DNA of 18,537 nucleotides from positions 1 through 18,537 of the forward strand of contig PMYA01000078.1 in assembly GCA_003170935.1 (NCBI GenBank). The letters run 5' to 3'. Positions 6,777 through 14,769 of this stretch are shown piece by piece. Below the pieces are notes generated by a model, which had not been told where the DNA came from, searched no databases, and saw only the letters and a list, made by a program, of their open reading frames with translations. Position 1 is the stretch's first letter; each line of letters begins with the position of its first letter. Made by a program: the position numbers and the translations under genes. The stretch is from Methanobacteriota archaeon. GTDB taxonomy: Archaea; Halobacteriota; Bog-38; Methanoflorentales; Methanoflorentaceae.

Positions 6777-7565
6777 TCATTCTAGCTTTCGGAGCACGGT
6801 GCTTTGAGTTATCACGCCGACCATAGTGTCAGTCAGATCTAGGATCGGGACTCCCTCAACGTCGTGTTTCAACATGAGGTCGACCACTTCTGCACATGGT
6901 GTATTAGTACGCGCAAACACGACATCTGCGACCATTATATCCCCTACGAGTAGTTTCCGCACGCGTGAATCTTGATACTGAGATCGTACGACGTCTCTGA
7001 ACTGGCTCATGGCCTTCGCTATGTCGTTCTCCGTTATGATGCCAACAAGCTTTTCATCCTCGACGACCGCCATCCACCACACATTTTCATCAATCATCCT
7101 CCTTCTGGTGTGAGATACGCGATCAACAGGAGAGCAAGTCAATGGAGGTTCCATTATGTCGCCTGCAACTCCCTCCGGTCTGCTCACTTTCACGATCTCT
7201 TTGTAAGTGATCCACCTTACAGGCTGCCCATTTGCAACGACTATGACCCCCGACGATTCCAATAGACGGGAGACCTCGCCAACGGGAAGAGCTCCACTAA
7301 TTACAGTGAAAGTGTCATTCATTGCTTTTGTCACGTGCAGGGATGAAGCGGGCTTGGCGATGTCATCAATTGCGCCTAATGTGCGCGCAATACCTTGTTT
7401 TGTCAAAATCCCAACTACTTCTCCATCATTCATCACGAGTAATTGGCTCACCTTGTTTTTTTCCATAAGATCCAAGGCGTGTGAAATCCGATCGGATTTG
7501 TTTACAAAGCACGCATCTGATGCCAGATCAGACGCTGTTGTAAACGTGAAATTGTTGTAACGCAT
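6777..7565 (-). CDS. Four-CBS-domain protein (smaller of a tandem pair)
   Basis: 262 residues composed almost entirely of CBS domains, at about residues 10-65, 75-135, 137-195 and 205-262. Repeats 1, 3 and 4 show the usual strand-helix pattern ending in VGILTKQGIAR, VGIITENDIAK and VGVITQSTVLR. Repeat 2 (MNDTFTV to ITYKEIV) has lost the VGIIT motif. CBS pairs (Bateman modules) bind adenine nucleotides or S-adenosylmethionine and regulate partners. No catalytic or DNA-binding domain is attached, so the partner is unknown. AAGGTG six bases before the ATG supports the start. It begins 35 bp after the other CBS gene on the same strand, so they are probably co-transcribed. Its 3' end faces rtcA, with 63 bp between. 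Confidence 0.88.
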   Translation of the reverse strand: MRYNNFTFTTASDLASDACFVNKSDRISHALDLMEKNKVSQLLVMNDGEVVGILTKQGIARTLGAIDDIAKPASSLHVTKAMNDTFTVISGALPVGEVSRLLESSGVIVVANGQPVRWITYKEIVKVSRPEGVAGDIMEPPLTCSPVDRVSHTRRRMIDENVWWMAVVEDEKLVGIITENDIAKAMSQFRDVVRSQYQDSRVRKLLVGDIMVADVVFARTNTPCAEVVDLMLKHDVEGVPILDLTDTMVGVITQSTVLRKLE

Positions 7566-7600
7566 TTTACACCTTACTTGTGAAGCTGACGCTGGCCGTC

Positions 7601-8434
7601 CTATCCTGCGATCTTTCTCGTTATGTCAGTCTTAGAAATGATGCCTACAAGTGACTCGTCTTTAACGACGGGAATGGCGTCTATCCTGTTCTTAACCATC
7701 ACGCGTGCAGCATCTACCGCTTTCGAATCATCTTGTATCGTAATAAGCGGTTCAGACATAATATCCTCTGCAACTTGTAGCACCTTTCGCACATACCTGT
7801 TCTTTTGCACGCCAGCACGATCGGCTTTCCTCACCATCACGATGTCCTTTGAATCGACGGACGGCTCTTGGGCAAACGTCAGATTGGTGTGCGTGATTAT
7901 ACCTACGGGTACGCCATTCCCCTCTTGAACTATGGTACGAAAAATGTGGTTCCTATCCATGTCACGTAAAACATGGTTTATTGAATGATGGCGGTGGCAA
8001 GTGAGAAAAGCATCAGCCATAATAGTTTTGACTTGAACCTTTGTGCTCGTAGTTGCAAAATGTGTCACTAAGTCAGTCTCTGTAAAAATGCCAAGCAGAT
8101 CGCCGTCCTTTACTACCGGAAGACAGCCAATTTCGTTGGTGATCATCTCTCGAGCGGCCTCTCCAATTAAAGTTTTAGGCGATGTTGTGATCAGATTCTC
8201 TGACATTATCGTCTTAGCAAGCGTTCTGTCCTGATTTCGCCTTCGCCAACCTGCTTCGGATGACTCAAGCATCTTTACAAGGTCGTATTTAGCAATAACG
8301 CCAACAAGAGCCCCTTCGTAAGCTACTGCTACTCTGCCAATCTTATGCTTCAGCATCACATTCTTTACGTGGCCAACCGTGTCTTCGGGTGAAACGGAAT
8401 ATACAGGGGCATTCATCAAATCGACAACTTGCAT
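7601..8434 (-). CDS. Four-CBS-domain protein (larger of a tandem pair)
   Basis: 277 residues from the ATG at 8432-8434. CBS repeats lie at about 4-58, 70-125, 133-190 and 215-277, three of them opening with an IMS/IMA/LMN motif and all four closing with a VG or LG-I-T/A-type strand (VGVIAKYDLV, LGIFTETDLV, VGIITHTNL, VGIISKTDIT). Nothing else is attached. It is probably a cytosolic nucleotide sensor acting on an unknown partner, perhaps with its neighbour, since four-CBS chains often form disc-like dimers (family knowledge). A longer frame begins at 8491, but a TATA box at 8467-8475 lies inside that extension, and GAGGT sits seven bases before the internal ATG, so the shorter start is preferred. 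Confidence 0.88.
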   Translation of the reverse strand: MQVVDLMNAPVYSVSPEDTVGHVKNVMLKHKIGRVAVAYEGALVGVIAKYDLVKMLESSEAGWRRRNQDRTLAKTIMSENLITTSPKTLIGEAAREMITNEIGCLPVVKDGDLLGIFTETDLVTHFATTSTKVQVKTIMADAFLTCHRHHSINHVLRDMDRNHIFRTIVQEGNGVPVGIITHTNLTFAQEPSVDSKDIVMVRKADRAGVQKNRYVRKVLQVAEDIMSEPLITIQDDSKAVDAARVMVKNRIDAIPVVKDESLVGIISKTDITRKIAG

Positions 8435-8466
8435 GTCACTACCTCGCTTCCACTCTTTAATGTCTA

Positions 8467-8475
8467 TATTTATAA
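8467..8475 (-). promoter_or_regulatory. TATA box of the CBS gene pair
   Basis: On the minus strand this reads TTATAAATA. Transcription is expected near 8445, leaving a leader of about 11 nt that carries GAGGT (complement of 8441-8445) ahead of the ATG at 8434. Confidence 0.6.
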
Positions 8476-8506
8476 CTCTATTTTGGAACACTCTCAGAGC
8501 TTAGTA

Positions 8507-8522
8507 ACGAGCTTAAGCTCGT
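8507..8522. repeat. 16-bp perfect palindrome upstream of the CBS operon
   Basis: ACGAGCTTAAGCTCGT is a perfect palindrome about 35 bp upstream of the CBS TATA box, and a further GAGCTTA half-copy lies nearby at about 8497-8503. The position suits an activator or repressor site. It could instead be the tail signal of the PRC-barrel transcript. Confidence 0.45.
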
Positions 8523-8612
8523 GAAACATAGTTATGCTATTAATTATACGCCCTCTTTGCTAAAGCCTTGGCCGCATTTATAGCGCGAATCAAGCAGCTA
8601 GATGGAAAGTAT

Positions 8613-8873
8613 TTACTGCGGCTGTTTAATCAGCTTGCGGTCAACCACAATGTAATCCTTTATCGCTCTTACAGCGTCAAATGGTAGAAATATGAAGTCG
8701 TTTTCTGTCCTAAACTCTTGCACATTTAAGTCGGGATCGGGCTTCACTTTGAGATCAAGGATATCGCCGGTATTTTCATCAATAATAAGATCATAGAGCG
8801 TGCCGATATCAGAACCATCGCTCCCCATCACTTGCTTATTAGACAGATTCTTTGCGAAAATCTCCTTTTTCAT
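8613..8873 (-). CDS. PRC-barrel domain protein
   Basis: 86 residues forming a single PRC-barrel (small beta-barrel) domain. Characteristic features are KQVMGSDGSDIGTLYDLIID, a short DILDLKVKPDP strand, and FLPFDAVRAIKDYIVVDRKL at the end. Stand-alone archaeal PRC-barrel proteins are widespread. Some (CdpB proteins in haloarchaea) bind SepF and take part in cell division, while others are thought to act in RNA processing, so a precise role cannot be assigned. It follows cdc48 by 49 bp on the same strand, but a TATA-like stretch at 8888-8902 gives it its own promoter, with the ATG close to the expected start of transcription. Confidence 0.85.
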   Translation of the reverse strand: MKKEIFAKNLSNKQVMGSDGSDIGTLYDLIIDENTGDILDLKVKPDPDLNVQEFRTENDFIFLPFDAVRAIKDYIVVDRKLIKQPQ

Positions 8874-8887
8874 CGCTGCTTGCTATG

Positions 8888-8902
8888 TATTTATAATATA
8901 AA
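8888..8902 (-). promoter_or_regulatory. TATA box of the PRC-barrel gene
   Basis: The minus strand reads TTTATATTATAAATA, an A/T-only stretch in the 49-bp gap after cdc48. Its upstream part is centred about 25 bp from the ATG at 8873, implying a leaderless or nearly leaderless mRNA. Confidence 0.55.
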
Positions 8903-8922
8903 GGGTTTCGTATCCCCCACGT

Positions 8923-11139
8923 CTATTGATAGCTTATGTGCGTCGTCGGTTCAGCAGGGCGACCCCCTGCGAATCTCTGTTTTATCTGCTCGTAATACTG
9001 CATAGCACGTTCATCAATCGCAGGTCGGACTTTCTTCAGTGCTTCTCTGAAATGCCGCATTTCAATGGAACGAATGTCCTTCGCTTCTCGCAAAGCGAGC
9101 ATCCCAGCTTCTTTACAAAGTGTTTCCAAATCGCTGCCGACATACCATTCGGTAAGATCCGCAAGCTCTTCGATGTCAACATCGTCTGAGAGTGGCATAG
9201 TCCGCGTGTGGATATTCAAAATCGACACTCTTGCACTCTTCTGCGGCGCGCCAAGCAGTATCATTCTGTCAAATCGTCCTGATCGCAGGAGGGCAGGATC
9301 GATTATGTCAGGGCGATTCGTAGCAGCGATCACGACAATGTCCTTTAGATCTTGTAAACCGTCTAGCTCTGTTAGAAGGGTGTTCACGACCCTTTCGGAA
9401 ACTCGCGAGGTATCCTCTACGCCCCGCATTGGAGCGAGCGCATCGAGCTCATCAAGGAAGACAACGACGGGGGCAACTTGCCGAGCTTTCTTGAAAACGC
9501 TCCTAACTGCACGCTCAGATTCGCCTACCCATTTGCTCATAAGCTCCGGACCACGCACGCTTATGAAATTCGCTTCAGTTTCATTCGCTACTGCCCTAAC
9601 GATGAGCGTCTTACCCGTTCCAGGCGGTCCATAGAGCAGAATACCACGAGGTGGTTTGATCCCCATTCTTCTAAACGATTGCGGGTCTTTAAGCGGCCAC
9701 TCTATTGCCTCGATCAACTCCTGCCGAGCTTCCTCAAGCCCCCCAACGTCGTTCCAGCTCGTATTGGGTATTTCGACCAAGATTTCACGTAACGCGCTCG
9801 GCTGAATTTCTCTAAATGCTTCGCTGAAATCGTCACCTGTAATTTTCATCTTAGTAAGGATCTCTTCAGGTATATCCTTATCAAGATCGATATCGGGCAT
9901 ATACCTCCTCAACGCGCGCATGGCTGCCTCTTTTGTCACTGAGAGAAGATCCGCACCAACGAAGCCGTGCGTGATTCTGGCAAGCTCTTCAAGCTTTACG
10001 TCTTTGGCGAGCGGCATATCGCGCGTATGAATTTGGAGTATCTCCTTCCTACCGTCATAGTCAGGAACAGATATCTCAATCTCCCTGTCAAACCTTCCCG
10101 GACGTCTCAAAGCAGGGTCGATTGCATCTATCCTGTTCGTGGCGCCGACGATTATTATCTCACCCCTCTCCTCAAGCCCATCCATTATAGTAAGCAATTG
10201 GGCAACAACGCGTCGCTCGACTTCTCCCGTTACATCCCCTCGTCGTGGCGCGATTGAATCGAGCTCATCGATAAAAACGATCGAGGGAGTTCGGTCGCGC
10301 GCTTCGTCGAAGATTTCACGCAGTCGCTGCTCGCTTTCACCGTAATATTTGCTCATAATCTCGGGCCCCGCGATAGAATAAAACGATGCACCCGACTCAT
10401 TTGCCACTGCTTTTGCTATGAGCGTCTTTCCGGTACCAGGAGGACCGTGAAGCAAAACACCACTCGGCGGCGAGATACCAAGCGTTTGAAAAACCTCTGG
10501 ATGCTTCATCGGGAGCTCAATCATCTCTCTTATGCGTTGTATCTCTTCTCCCAAACCACCTATGTCCTCATATGAGGTGCCAGTGGCGTGCACTGATTCA
10601 AACCCTTTGACGGGCTTGTCTCGTAGATCAAGCTGTGTTTTCTCAGTAATGAAAACTACACCAAGTGGACTTGTGCTTACCACGACGAGAGGTACTGCTT
10701 GGCCTGGCACTCGCAGAAGAGGGTGCGACGCAACGCTCAAAACGGGCACGATGTCCCCTTGAACCACGGGACGCTTCAGCAGCTGACGGTGCACGGCGTC
10801 CGTCATGTCTGCGAGTTGTTGTGTGACCGTCCCCTCGGGAGGGGCTAGTACAACCTTTTGCGCCTCGTTCGCCTTCGGTTTGCGTACAAGCACCCGCTCC
10901 CCCATGCCAACACCGGCGTTTTGGCGAATGAATCCATCGATGCGAATGATGCCTTCGTGCCAATCTTGACGATCCGCACGCCAGACTTTAGCAGCCGTGC
11001 TGGTCTTGCCTACGATTTCTATGATTTCTCCAGGAGATAGTTGAAGCTTAAGAAGCGTATCTGGATCGAGCCTAGCAATACCTCTGCCTGAATCATTCGG
11101 GTATGCTTTGGCAACCTTTAACTGAATCTCAAGAGGCAT
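8923..11139 (-). CDS. cdc48: Cdc48/p97-type AAA+ ATPase (VAT-like unfoldase)
   Basis: 738-residue double-ring AAA+ unfoldase, cytosolic, expected to extract or unfold proteins and pass them to the proteasome. The N domain spans about 1-185 (double-psi barrel with [19 protein letters not shown]). The D1 ring has Walker A GPPGTGKT at 232-239, Walker B IVFIDE at 287-292 and a NPGRF-like RRPGRFDRE. The D2 ring has Walker A at 504-511, Walker B VVFLDE at 559-564 and RSGRFDR. Both ATPase sites look intact. The C-terminal tail ([10 protein letters not shown]) is short and lacks a terminal HbYX motif for proteasome docking. The length matches archaeal orthologues. It is divergent from larC, and the TATATA element at 11173-11180 may serve both genes. 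Confidence 0.97.
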   Translation of the reverse strand: MPLEIQLKVAKAYPNDSGRGIARLDPDTLLKLQLSPGEIIEIVGKTSTAAKVWRADRQDWHEGIIRIDGFIRQNAGVGMGERVLVRKPKANEAQKVVLAPPEGTVTQQLADMTDAVHRQLLKRPVVQGDIVPVLSVASHPLLRVPGQAVPLVVVSTSPLGVVFITEKTQLDLRDKPVKGFESVHATGTSYEDIGGLGEEIQRIREMIELPMKHPEVFQTLGISPPSGVLLHGPPGTGKTLIAKAVANESGASFYSIAGPEIMSKYYGESEQRLREIFDEARDRTPSIVFIDELDSIAPRRGDVTGEVERRVVAQLLTIMDGLEERGEIIIVGATNRIDAIDPALRRPGRFDREIEISVPDYDGRKEILQIHTRDMPLAKDVKLEELARITHGFVGADLLSVTKEAAMRALRRYMPDIDLDKDIPEEILTKMKITGDDFSEAFREIQPSALREILVEIPNTSWNDVGGLEEARQELIEAIEWPLKDPQSFRRMGIKPPRGILLYGPPGTGKTLIVRAVANETEANFISVRGPELMSKWVGESERAVRSVFKKARQVAPVVVFLDELDALAPMRGVEDTSRVSERVVNTLLTELDGLQDLKDIVVIAATNRPDIIDPALLRSGRFDRMILLGAPQKSARVSILNIHTRTMPLSDDVDIEELADLTEWYVGSDLETLCKEAGMLALREAKDIRSIEMRHFREALKKVRPAIDERAMQYYEQIKQRFAGGRPAEPTTHISYQ

Positions 11140-11152
11140 ACGAAAACCTAAG

Positions 11153-11182
11153 CTTATATGATGACATGGTGGTATATAAGGG
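11153..11182. promoter_or_regulatory. Divergent cdc48/larC promoter region
   Basis: Two TATA-like elements lie 20 bp apart: TATATAAG at 11173-11180 (plus strand) and CATATAAG on the minus strand (11153-11160). The first is centred 36 bp before the larC ATG at 11212, predicting a leader of about 10-12 nt, and read leftward (CTTATATA) it is about 37 bp from the cdc48 ATG. The second is only 17 bp from that ATG, too close for standard TATA spacing, so the first element may drive both directions. Confidence 0.5.
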
Positions 11183-11211
11183 TGGCTAAAAGAGCCCCAT
11201 TTACGAACGTT

Positions 11212-12411
11212 ATGACAATACTTGCATTTCAGCCTTTTTCTGGCGCTTCAGGAGATATGATCGTCGGAAGTCTCATCGATCTTGGCGCCGACGCATCCAC
11301 CGTCCAAGAGAGCATGGAAGCTGCTGCCAACGTCAAAGTTGAGATCCACAAGGTGATCAAATCGGGGATACGTGCAACGCAAGTCAACGTCGTCGCCGAG
11401 GAGAAGCCGCTTGCTTATCGAGAGCTTATAAACGTGCTTAGATCTTGCAAGCTTAATTCAAGAATAGTCGCTGACGCGAACGCGATATTTGAGATTATTG
11501 CGAACGCAGAAGCAGTGACGCATGGTGTGAAAAAAGACGAGCTCAAGTTCCATAAGATAGGTGCTCAAGATGCTATTGCAGACATAGTCGGTGCTTGCAC
11601 GGCTGTGTCACTTCTCAACGTTGATTCAATATTCACAACCCCTATATTTGTCGGCGGCGGGTCGTTAGAGACTGATCATGGGCTTCTCCCTATCCCAGCT
11701 CCTGCAACTGCTGCAATACTTTCCAAACATCACTTAATAACACGCGGGGGGCCTGTGGAAGGAGAGCTGCTGACCCCTACGGGTGCGGCTATTCTTGCCT
11801 TTTTTACGGGAACTTCAGACGTTTTTTTGCCCCAAATGACCATTGAACGCGTGGGTTATGGCGCAGGATTTCGAGACCTTCCTCACTCAAACGTTCTTCG
11901 TGCTACGCTTGGCCAGAGTGATGATGGTCTGCTTCGAGATGACGTACAAGTGCTCGAAACTAACGTGGACGATGTGACGGGAGAGGTGCTTGGCAATCTG
12001 ATCGAGGGGCTCCTCGAAATAGGCGCTCTGGACGTCGCCATAATACCCACAACTGGAAAAAAAAGTAGAACCGGGCACCTTATCCAAGTGATAGCCCGCC
12101 CCGCCGACTCCCATAGATTGATAAAAAAGATAATCGAAGAAACGGGCAGTTTGGGTGTGCGGATCATGCCGACACGTCACAGACTCATTGCTTTAAGGCG
12201 AAGTGAAGCCGTAACGGTTCGTATCTGCAGCGAATTCCACACGATCAGCGTTAAAATTGCAACAGATCAACACGGCACCGTGCTGAACGTCGCTGCTGAG
12301 TTTGGCGAAGCTGCGAAACTTGCCAAAAGACTCGGCATCCCAGTCAAACACGTTATTAGAGTAGCTGAGCAAGAGGCATGGGCTCAACTAAACACAAGTA
12401 AGCACGATTAG
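11212..12411 (+). CDS. larC: LarC-type nickel insertion protein (DUF111)
   Basis: 399 residues. LarC is a CTP-dependent cyclometallase that inserts nickel into pyridinium-3,5-bisthiocarboxylic acid mononucleotide to make the NPN cofactor of lactate racemase and related LarA enzymes. Landmarks are the N-terminal [24 protein letters not shown] around residue 250, and the [11 protein letters not shown] stretch. The normally conserved HxHExG segment reads KFHKIGAQD here (about residues 112-120), with Lys in place of His and of Glu, so activity should be checked. A longer frame starts at 11158 but runs through the TATA box at 11173, so the ATG at 11212, with the standard LarC N-terminus, is used. 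larA, larB and larE are not in the window. Its stop overlaps that of the convergent nuclease-like gene by four bases. Confidence 0.88.
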   Translation: MTILAFQPFSGASGDMIVGSLIDLGADASTVQESMEAAANVKVEIHKVIKSGIRATQVNVVAEEKPLAYRELINVLRSCKLNSRIVADANAIFEIIANAEAVTHGVKKDELKFHKIGAQDAIADIVGACTAVSLLNVDSIFTTPIFVGGGSLETDHGLLPIPAPATAAILSKHHLITRGGPVEGELLTPTGAAILAFFTGTSDVFLPQMTIERVGYGAGFRDLPHSNVLRATLGQSDDGLLRDDVQVLETNVDDVTGEVLGNLIEGLLEIGALDVAIIPTTGKKSRTGHLIQVIARPADSHRLIKKIIEETGSLGVRIMPTRHRLIALRRSEAVTVRICSEFHTISVKIATDQHGTVLNVAAEFGEAAKLAKRLGIPVKHVIRVAEQEAWAQLNTSKHD

Positions 12412-13160
12412 TTCTGTTTTTTGTGTTTATGCTCAATTAGCGCTTCGTTAATCGTTATTTCACCTATCGCGACTCTTTTCGCAAGCGGTCTCGAGATCGT
12501 TGTTCGCCCCCCTGAGAGTTCCCTGCTCCTTTCCTGAATCCACCTGATCTCGCCCTTCGACGGGAGGATTTCTTGGTGCCCCACGCGTACGCCTTGCGTA
12601 TACGCGATATTAATAGCGGCGACTATATCAGAGATAACGGCCCCACCTGTGCCCTTTCCAAGATACGGAGAAGTGCCGCTTTCATTAACGAGTTCGACCG
12701 GTATCCCCTGGGCTACTATTGAGTTTGCTAAACGCACGCTTGCCAGACGAGCCCCGTGTCCAATGCGTACTAGTATGTCAGAATATGTCTGCTTAATTCT
12801 CTCAATTACGCCAACGGCTTGCCTCAATGGAACACGATAAACCGCTTCGACGATGCCATTTGAGACAACGGCTATCCCAGGCTCTTCTCCGGGATCAATG
12901 CCTATAACGGCGCACCCACGCAAGTCGCCATTCCTGAGAATTCTAATTGCTTTATTCACCGTCATCTCAGGATCTGACGCTACAACGACGTTGGGAAAAG
13001 TGATCGAGCTCGCCTCCTCTTTAGAAGTTATCACGACACCGATTTCACGTCCTATCGCGTCGCTTGGCGCAATAGTTACAAATTTAAGCCCCTTTTCGCG
13101 AAGCGTTTTGGTGATATCCTGGAAAAGCGCGAAGTCTGTTGTTGCTAGGGCGATGTGAAT
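12408..13160 (-). CDS. RuvC/YqgF-like RNase H-fold protein with non-canonical (ATT) start or start-site indel
   Basis: 250 residues if read from ATT at 13158-13160. The first ordinary start codon in frame is a GTG at 13032-13034, but the 42 codons before it look fully coding (IHIALATTDFALFQDI, LREKGLKFVTIAPSD and onward). Upstream of the ATT there is an in-frame TAA and no ATG, GTG, TTG or CTG. GGAGGGG lies at ideal distance from the ATT. The first about 75 residues form a small alpha/beta domain. A RuvC-like RNase H fold follows, with GIDPG (Asp89), VELVNESGTS (Glu160, the YqgF-like position) and SDIVAAINIA (Asp178). These three acids could coordinate metal for nuclease activity, resembling uncharacterised archaeal RuvC-like families such as DUF460. 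It is divergent from radB, which suggests DNA repair or recombination (inference). Confidence 0.75.
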   Translation of the reverse strand: MHIALATTDFALFQDITKTLREKGLKFVTIAPSDAIGREIGVVITSKEEASSITFPNVVVASDPEMTVNKAIRILRNGDLRGCAVIGIDPGEEPGIAVVSNGIVEAVYRVPLRQAVGVIERIKQTYSDILVRIGHGARLASVRLANSIVAQGIPVELVNESGTSPYLGKGTGGAVISDIVAAINIAYTQGVRVGHQEILPSKGEIRWIQERSRELSGGRTTISRPLAKRVAIGEITINEALIEHKHKKQN

Positions 13161-13192
13161 TCTTGCCCCTCCATTTTATATTTGAGGGACGA

Positions 13193-13202
13193 AGCTTTAT
13201 AC
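13193..13202. promoter_or_regulatory. Shared TATA element between radB and the RuvC-like gene
   Basis: The stretch reads CTTTATACC on the plus strand and GGTATAAAG on the minus strand. Leftward it predicts a transcript starting near 13173, just before GGAGGGG and the ATT. Rightward it predicts a start near 13223, with a leader of about 60 nt to radB containing GAGG at 13268-13271. A second A/T-rich stretch at 13173-13182 is too close to the ATT to be its TATA box. Confidence 0.4.
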
Positions 13203-13283
13203 CCCTAACTCTCCATTAGGCTATAGTTTGACAGCAACGCGTCGTTTCTCTCGATCGGATTTGCTTTGAGGTTCTAAACACTG

Positions 13284-13949
13284 ATGCTTTATCCCAGCGG
13301 CTGCCACAATCTAGACGCCCTGATTGGTGGCGGATTTCCTACTAGAGCCGTCTCACATATTTTCGGAGAGCCAGGAAGCGGTAAAACTACTTTAGGAATA
13401 CAACTTGCTGTTAACGTCATTAGACGCGAAAAACGCGTCATCTTTGTTGCTGCCGACCAGTTTCCAGGAGAAAGGTTCGCTCAAATCGCCGGAGCAGACA
13501 TGGAATCCATCGGTCAGAGGCTGCTCGTCTTCGAGGTTAAAAGCTTCGATCAGCAGCGTGCCACGCTCCGCAACATTGAGAAAGTAGCAAAGGAGAATGT
13601 AGGGCTTGTCGTTCTCGACGCGGCAACAACGCTTTATCGACTAGAGCAGTCAAAGAACACTGAAATTGCGTTACAGCACGCTCTCGTCAATCAACTGCTT
13701 TTACTAATTGGATTGGCTAAAAAATTAGATTTAGGTGTGGTTGTAACCAACCAAGTCTACGCCGACATCGATACTGACGAGGTGTTGCCCGTTGCAGGGT
13801 ATCTAATTGATAACCTTTCGAAAGTCGTTGTGCAATTTGCAAAAACCGATAGCGGGCGCAGGTCTGCGATTCTAAAAAAACATCCGACGCTGTCGCGCGA
13901 TGTACACACTTATTTCAACATTACTGGCGATGGGCTCACAGATGCCTAA
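13284..13949 (+). CDS. radB: DNA repair and recombination protein RadB
   Basis: 221-residue RecA-fold paralogue of archaeal RadA, consisting of the ATPase core only, with no N-terminal helix-hairpin-helix domain. That is the normal RadB architecture and length. Walker A is GEPGSGKTT at 28-36 and Walker B is VGLVVLD at 106-112. TNQVYADID marks the loop after the fourth core strand. The N-terminus PSGCHNLDALIGGGFP is the family's usual opening. RadB binds DNA and is thought to assist RadA as a recombination mediator. GAGG lies 12 bases before the ATG. Its last four bases overlap the 3' end of dapF on the other strand, and it is divergent from the RuvC-like gene, the one neighbour that could share its pathway. 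Confidence 0.93.
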   Translation: MLYPSGCHNLDALIGGGFPTRAVSHIFGEPGSGKTTLGIQLAVNVIRREKRVIFVAADQFPGERFAQIAGADMESIGQRLLVFEVKSFDQQRATLRNIEKVAKENVGLVVLDAATTLYRLEQSKNTEIALQHALVNQLLLLIGLAKKLDLGVVVTNQVYADIDTDEVLPVAGYLIDNLSKVVVQFAKTDSGRRSAILKKHPTLSRDVHTYFNITGDGLTDA

Positions 13950-14761
13950 CCTTTCTTAAGCAGATAAGTACCTTTATAGACCATTTCTGCAGGCCCTTCC
14001 ATAAAAGCACCGTGTTTTTTCAACGAAATTTTTAGAGAGCCGCCTAGCGTGTTGACCGTCACCCTCGTGCCGATCAGACCCATCTGGTTCGCAACAGCAG
14101 CAGCGGCGACGGCACCCGTTCCACAGCTGAGCGTCTCGTGTTCGACGCCGCGCTCGTATGTGCGAACAAAGAGTGTATTGCCGTCTATCTTAACAAAATC
14201 GACGTTCGCACCGTGCGGAAATATGGGATCAAATCGAATCTTCGCCGCCAAATCGGCGATATCATCGTTAGCTATGTCATCGAAGACCACCGCATGAGGA
14301 ACCCCAGTATTGACGGCAGAAACTACAACGCCGTGCATATTTTCGACGAATACGTCGCCTGTTCCCCGGGCCGGTATCGCTGAGCGAGCAAACTGAGGCT
14401 TGCCCATGTCGACGATTACCGAGGTTTTCTTAGCCGTGACTTTACGAACTCCTGCCTTAGTTTTTACTGTGACAGTGCCGTGTCTGACGTAACCAGCGTC
14501 AACCGCGTACAAGGCCAGGCACCTAATGCCGTTGCCGCACATTTCCGCTTCGGAGCCGTCAGGTTGAAACAACCGCATGCCGAGGTCTGTAGCGCTTGGT
14601 CGCGATAAGAAAAGAACTCCGTCAGCACCTATGCCAAATCTACGATCACACGCCTTTGCAGCGAAACTTGACTTGCTTTTAATTGGACCGTCCTTGCTCT
14701 CGTCAACGATAATGAAGTCGTTACCGTTCCCGTGCATCTTGACAAATGGTATCGTTTTCAT
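13946..14761 (-). CDS. dapF: Diaminopimelate epimerase
   Basis: 271-residue PLP-independent epimerase converting LL- to meso-diaminopimelate. Both active-site cysteines are present: Cys75 in MCGNGIRC and Cys213 in SCGTGAVAA. The N-terminal KMHGNGNDF and GADGVL are standard. It is the last gene of the dapL-lysA-dapF run: the lysA stop codon lies eight bases upstream and overlaps the start of the AAGGA ribosome-binding site, which indicates translational coupling. The length is normal. The meso product feeds LysA; an archaeon without murein has no need of it for a cell wall. Confidence 0.96.
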   Translation of the reverse strand: MKTIPFVKMHGNGNDFIIVDESKDGPIKSKSSFAAKACDRRFGIGADGVLFLSRPSATDLGMRLFQPDGSEAEMCGNGIRCLALYAVDAGYVRHGTVTVKTKAGVRKVTAKKTSVIVDMGKPQFARSAIPARGTGDVFVENMHGVVVSAVNTGVPHAVVFDDIANDDIADLAAKIRFDPIFPHGANVDFVKIDGNTLFVRTYERGVEHETLSCGTGAVAAAAVANQMGLIGTRVTVNTLGGSLKISLKKHGAFMEGPAEMVYKGTYLLKKG

Positions 14762-14769
14762 GTTAATCC

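Noticed and set aside
9065..9634. 189-codon open frame on the plus strand inside cdc48
   Set aside because: It lies fully antisense to the conserved D2 ATPase region. Its Ser/Thr/Arg-rich composition is what the complement of an AAA+ gene produces, and it has no ribosome-binding site or TATA box.
11158..11211. 18-codon N-terminal extension of LarC
   Set aside because: It contains the TATA box at 11173-11180, and the family's N-terminus begins exactly at the ATG at 11212.
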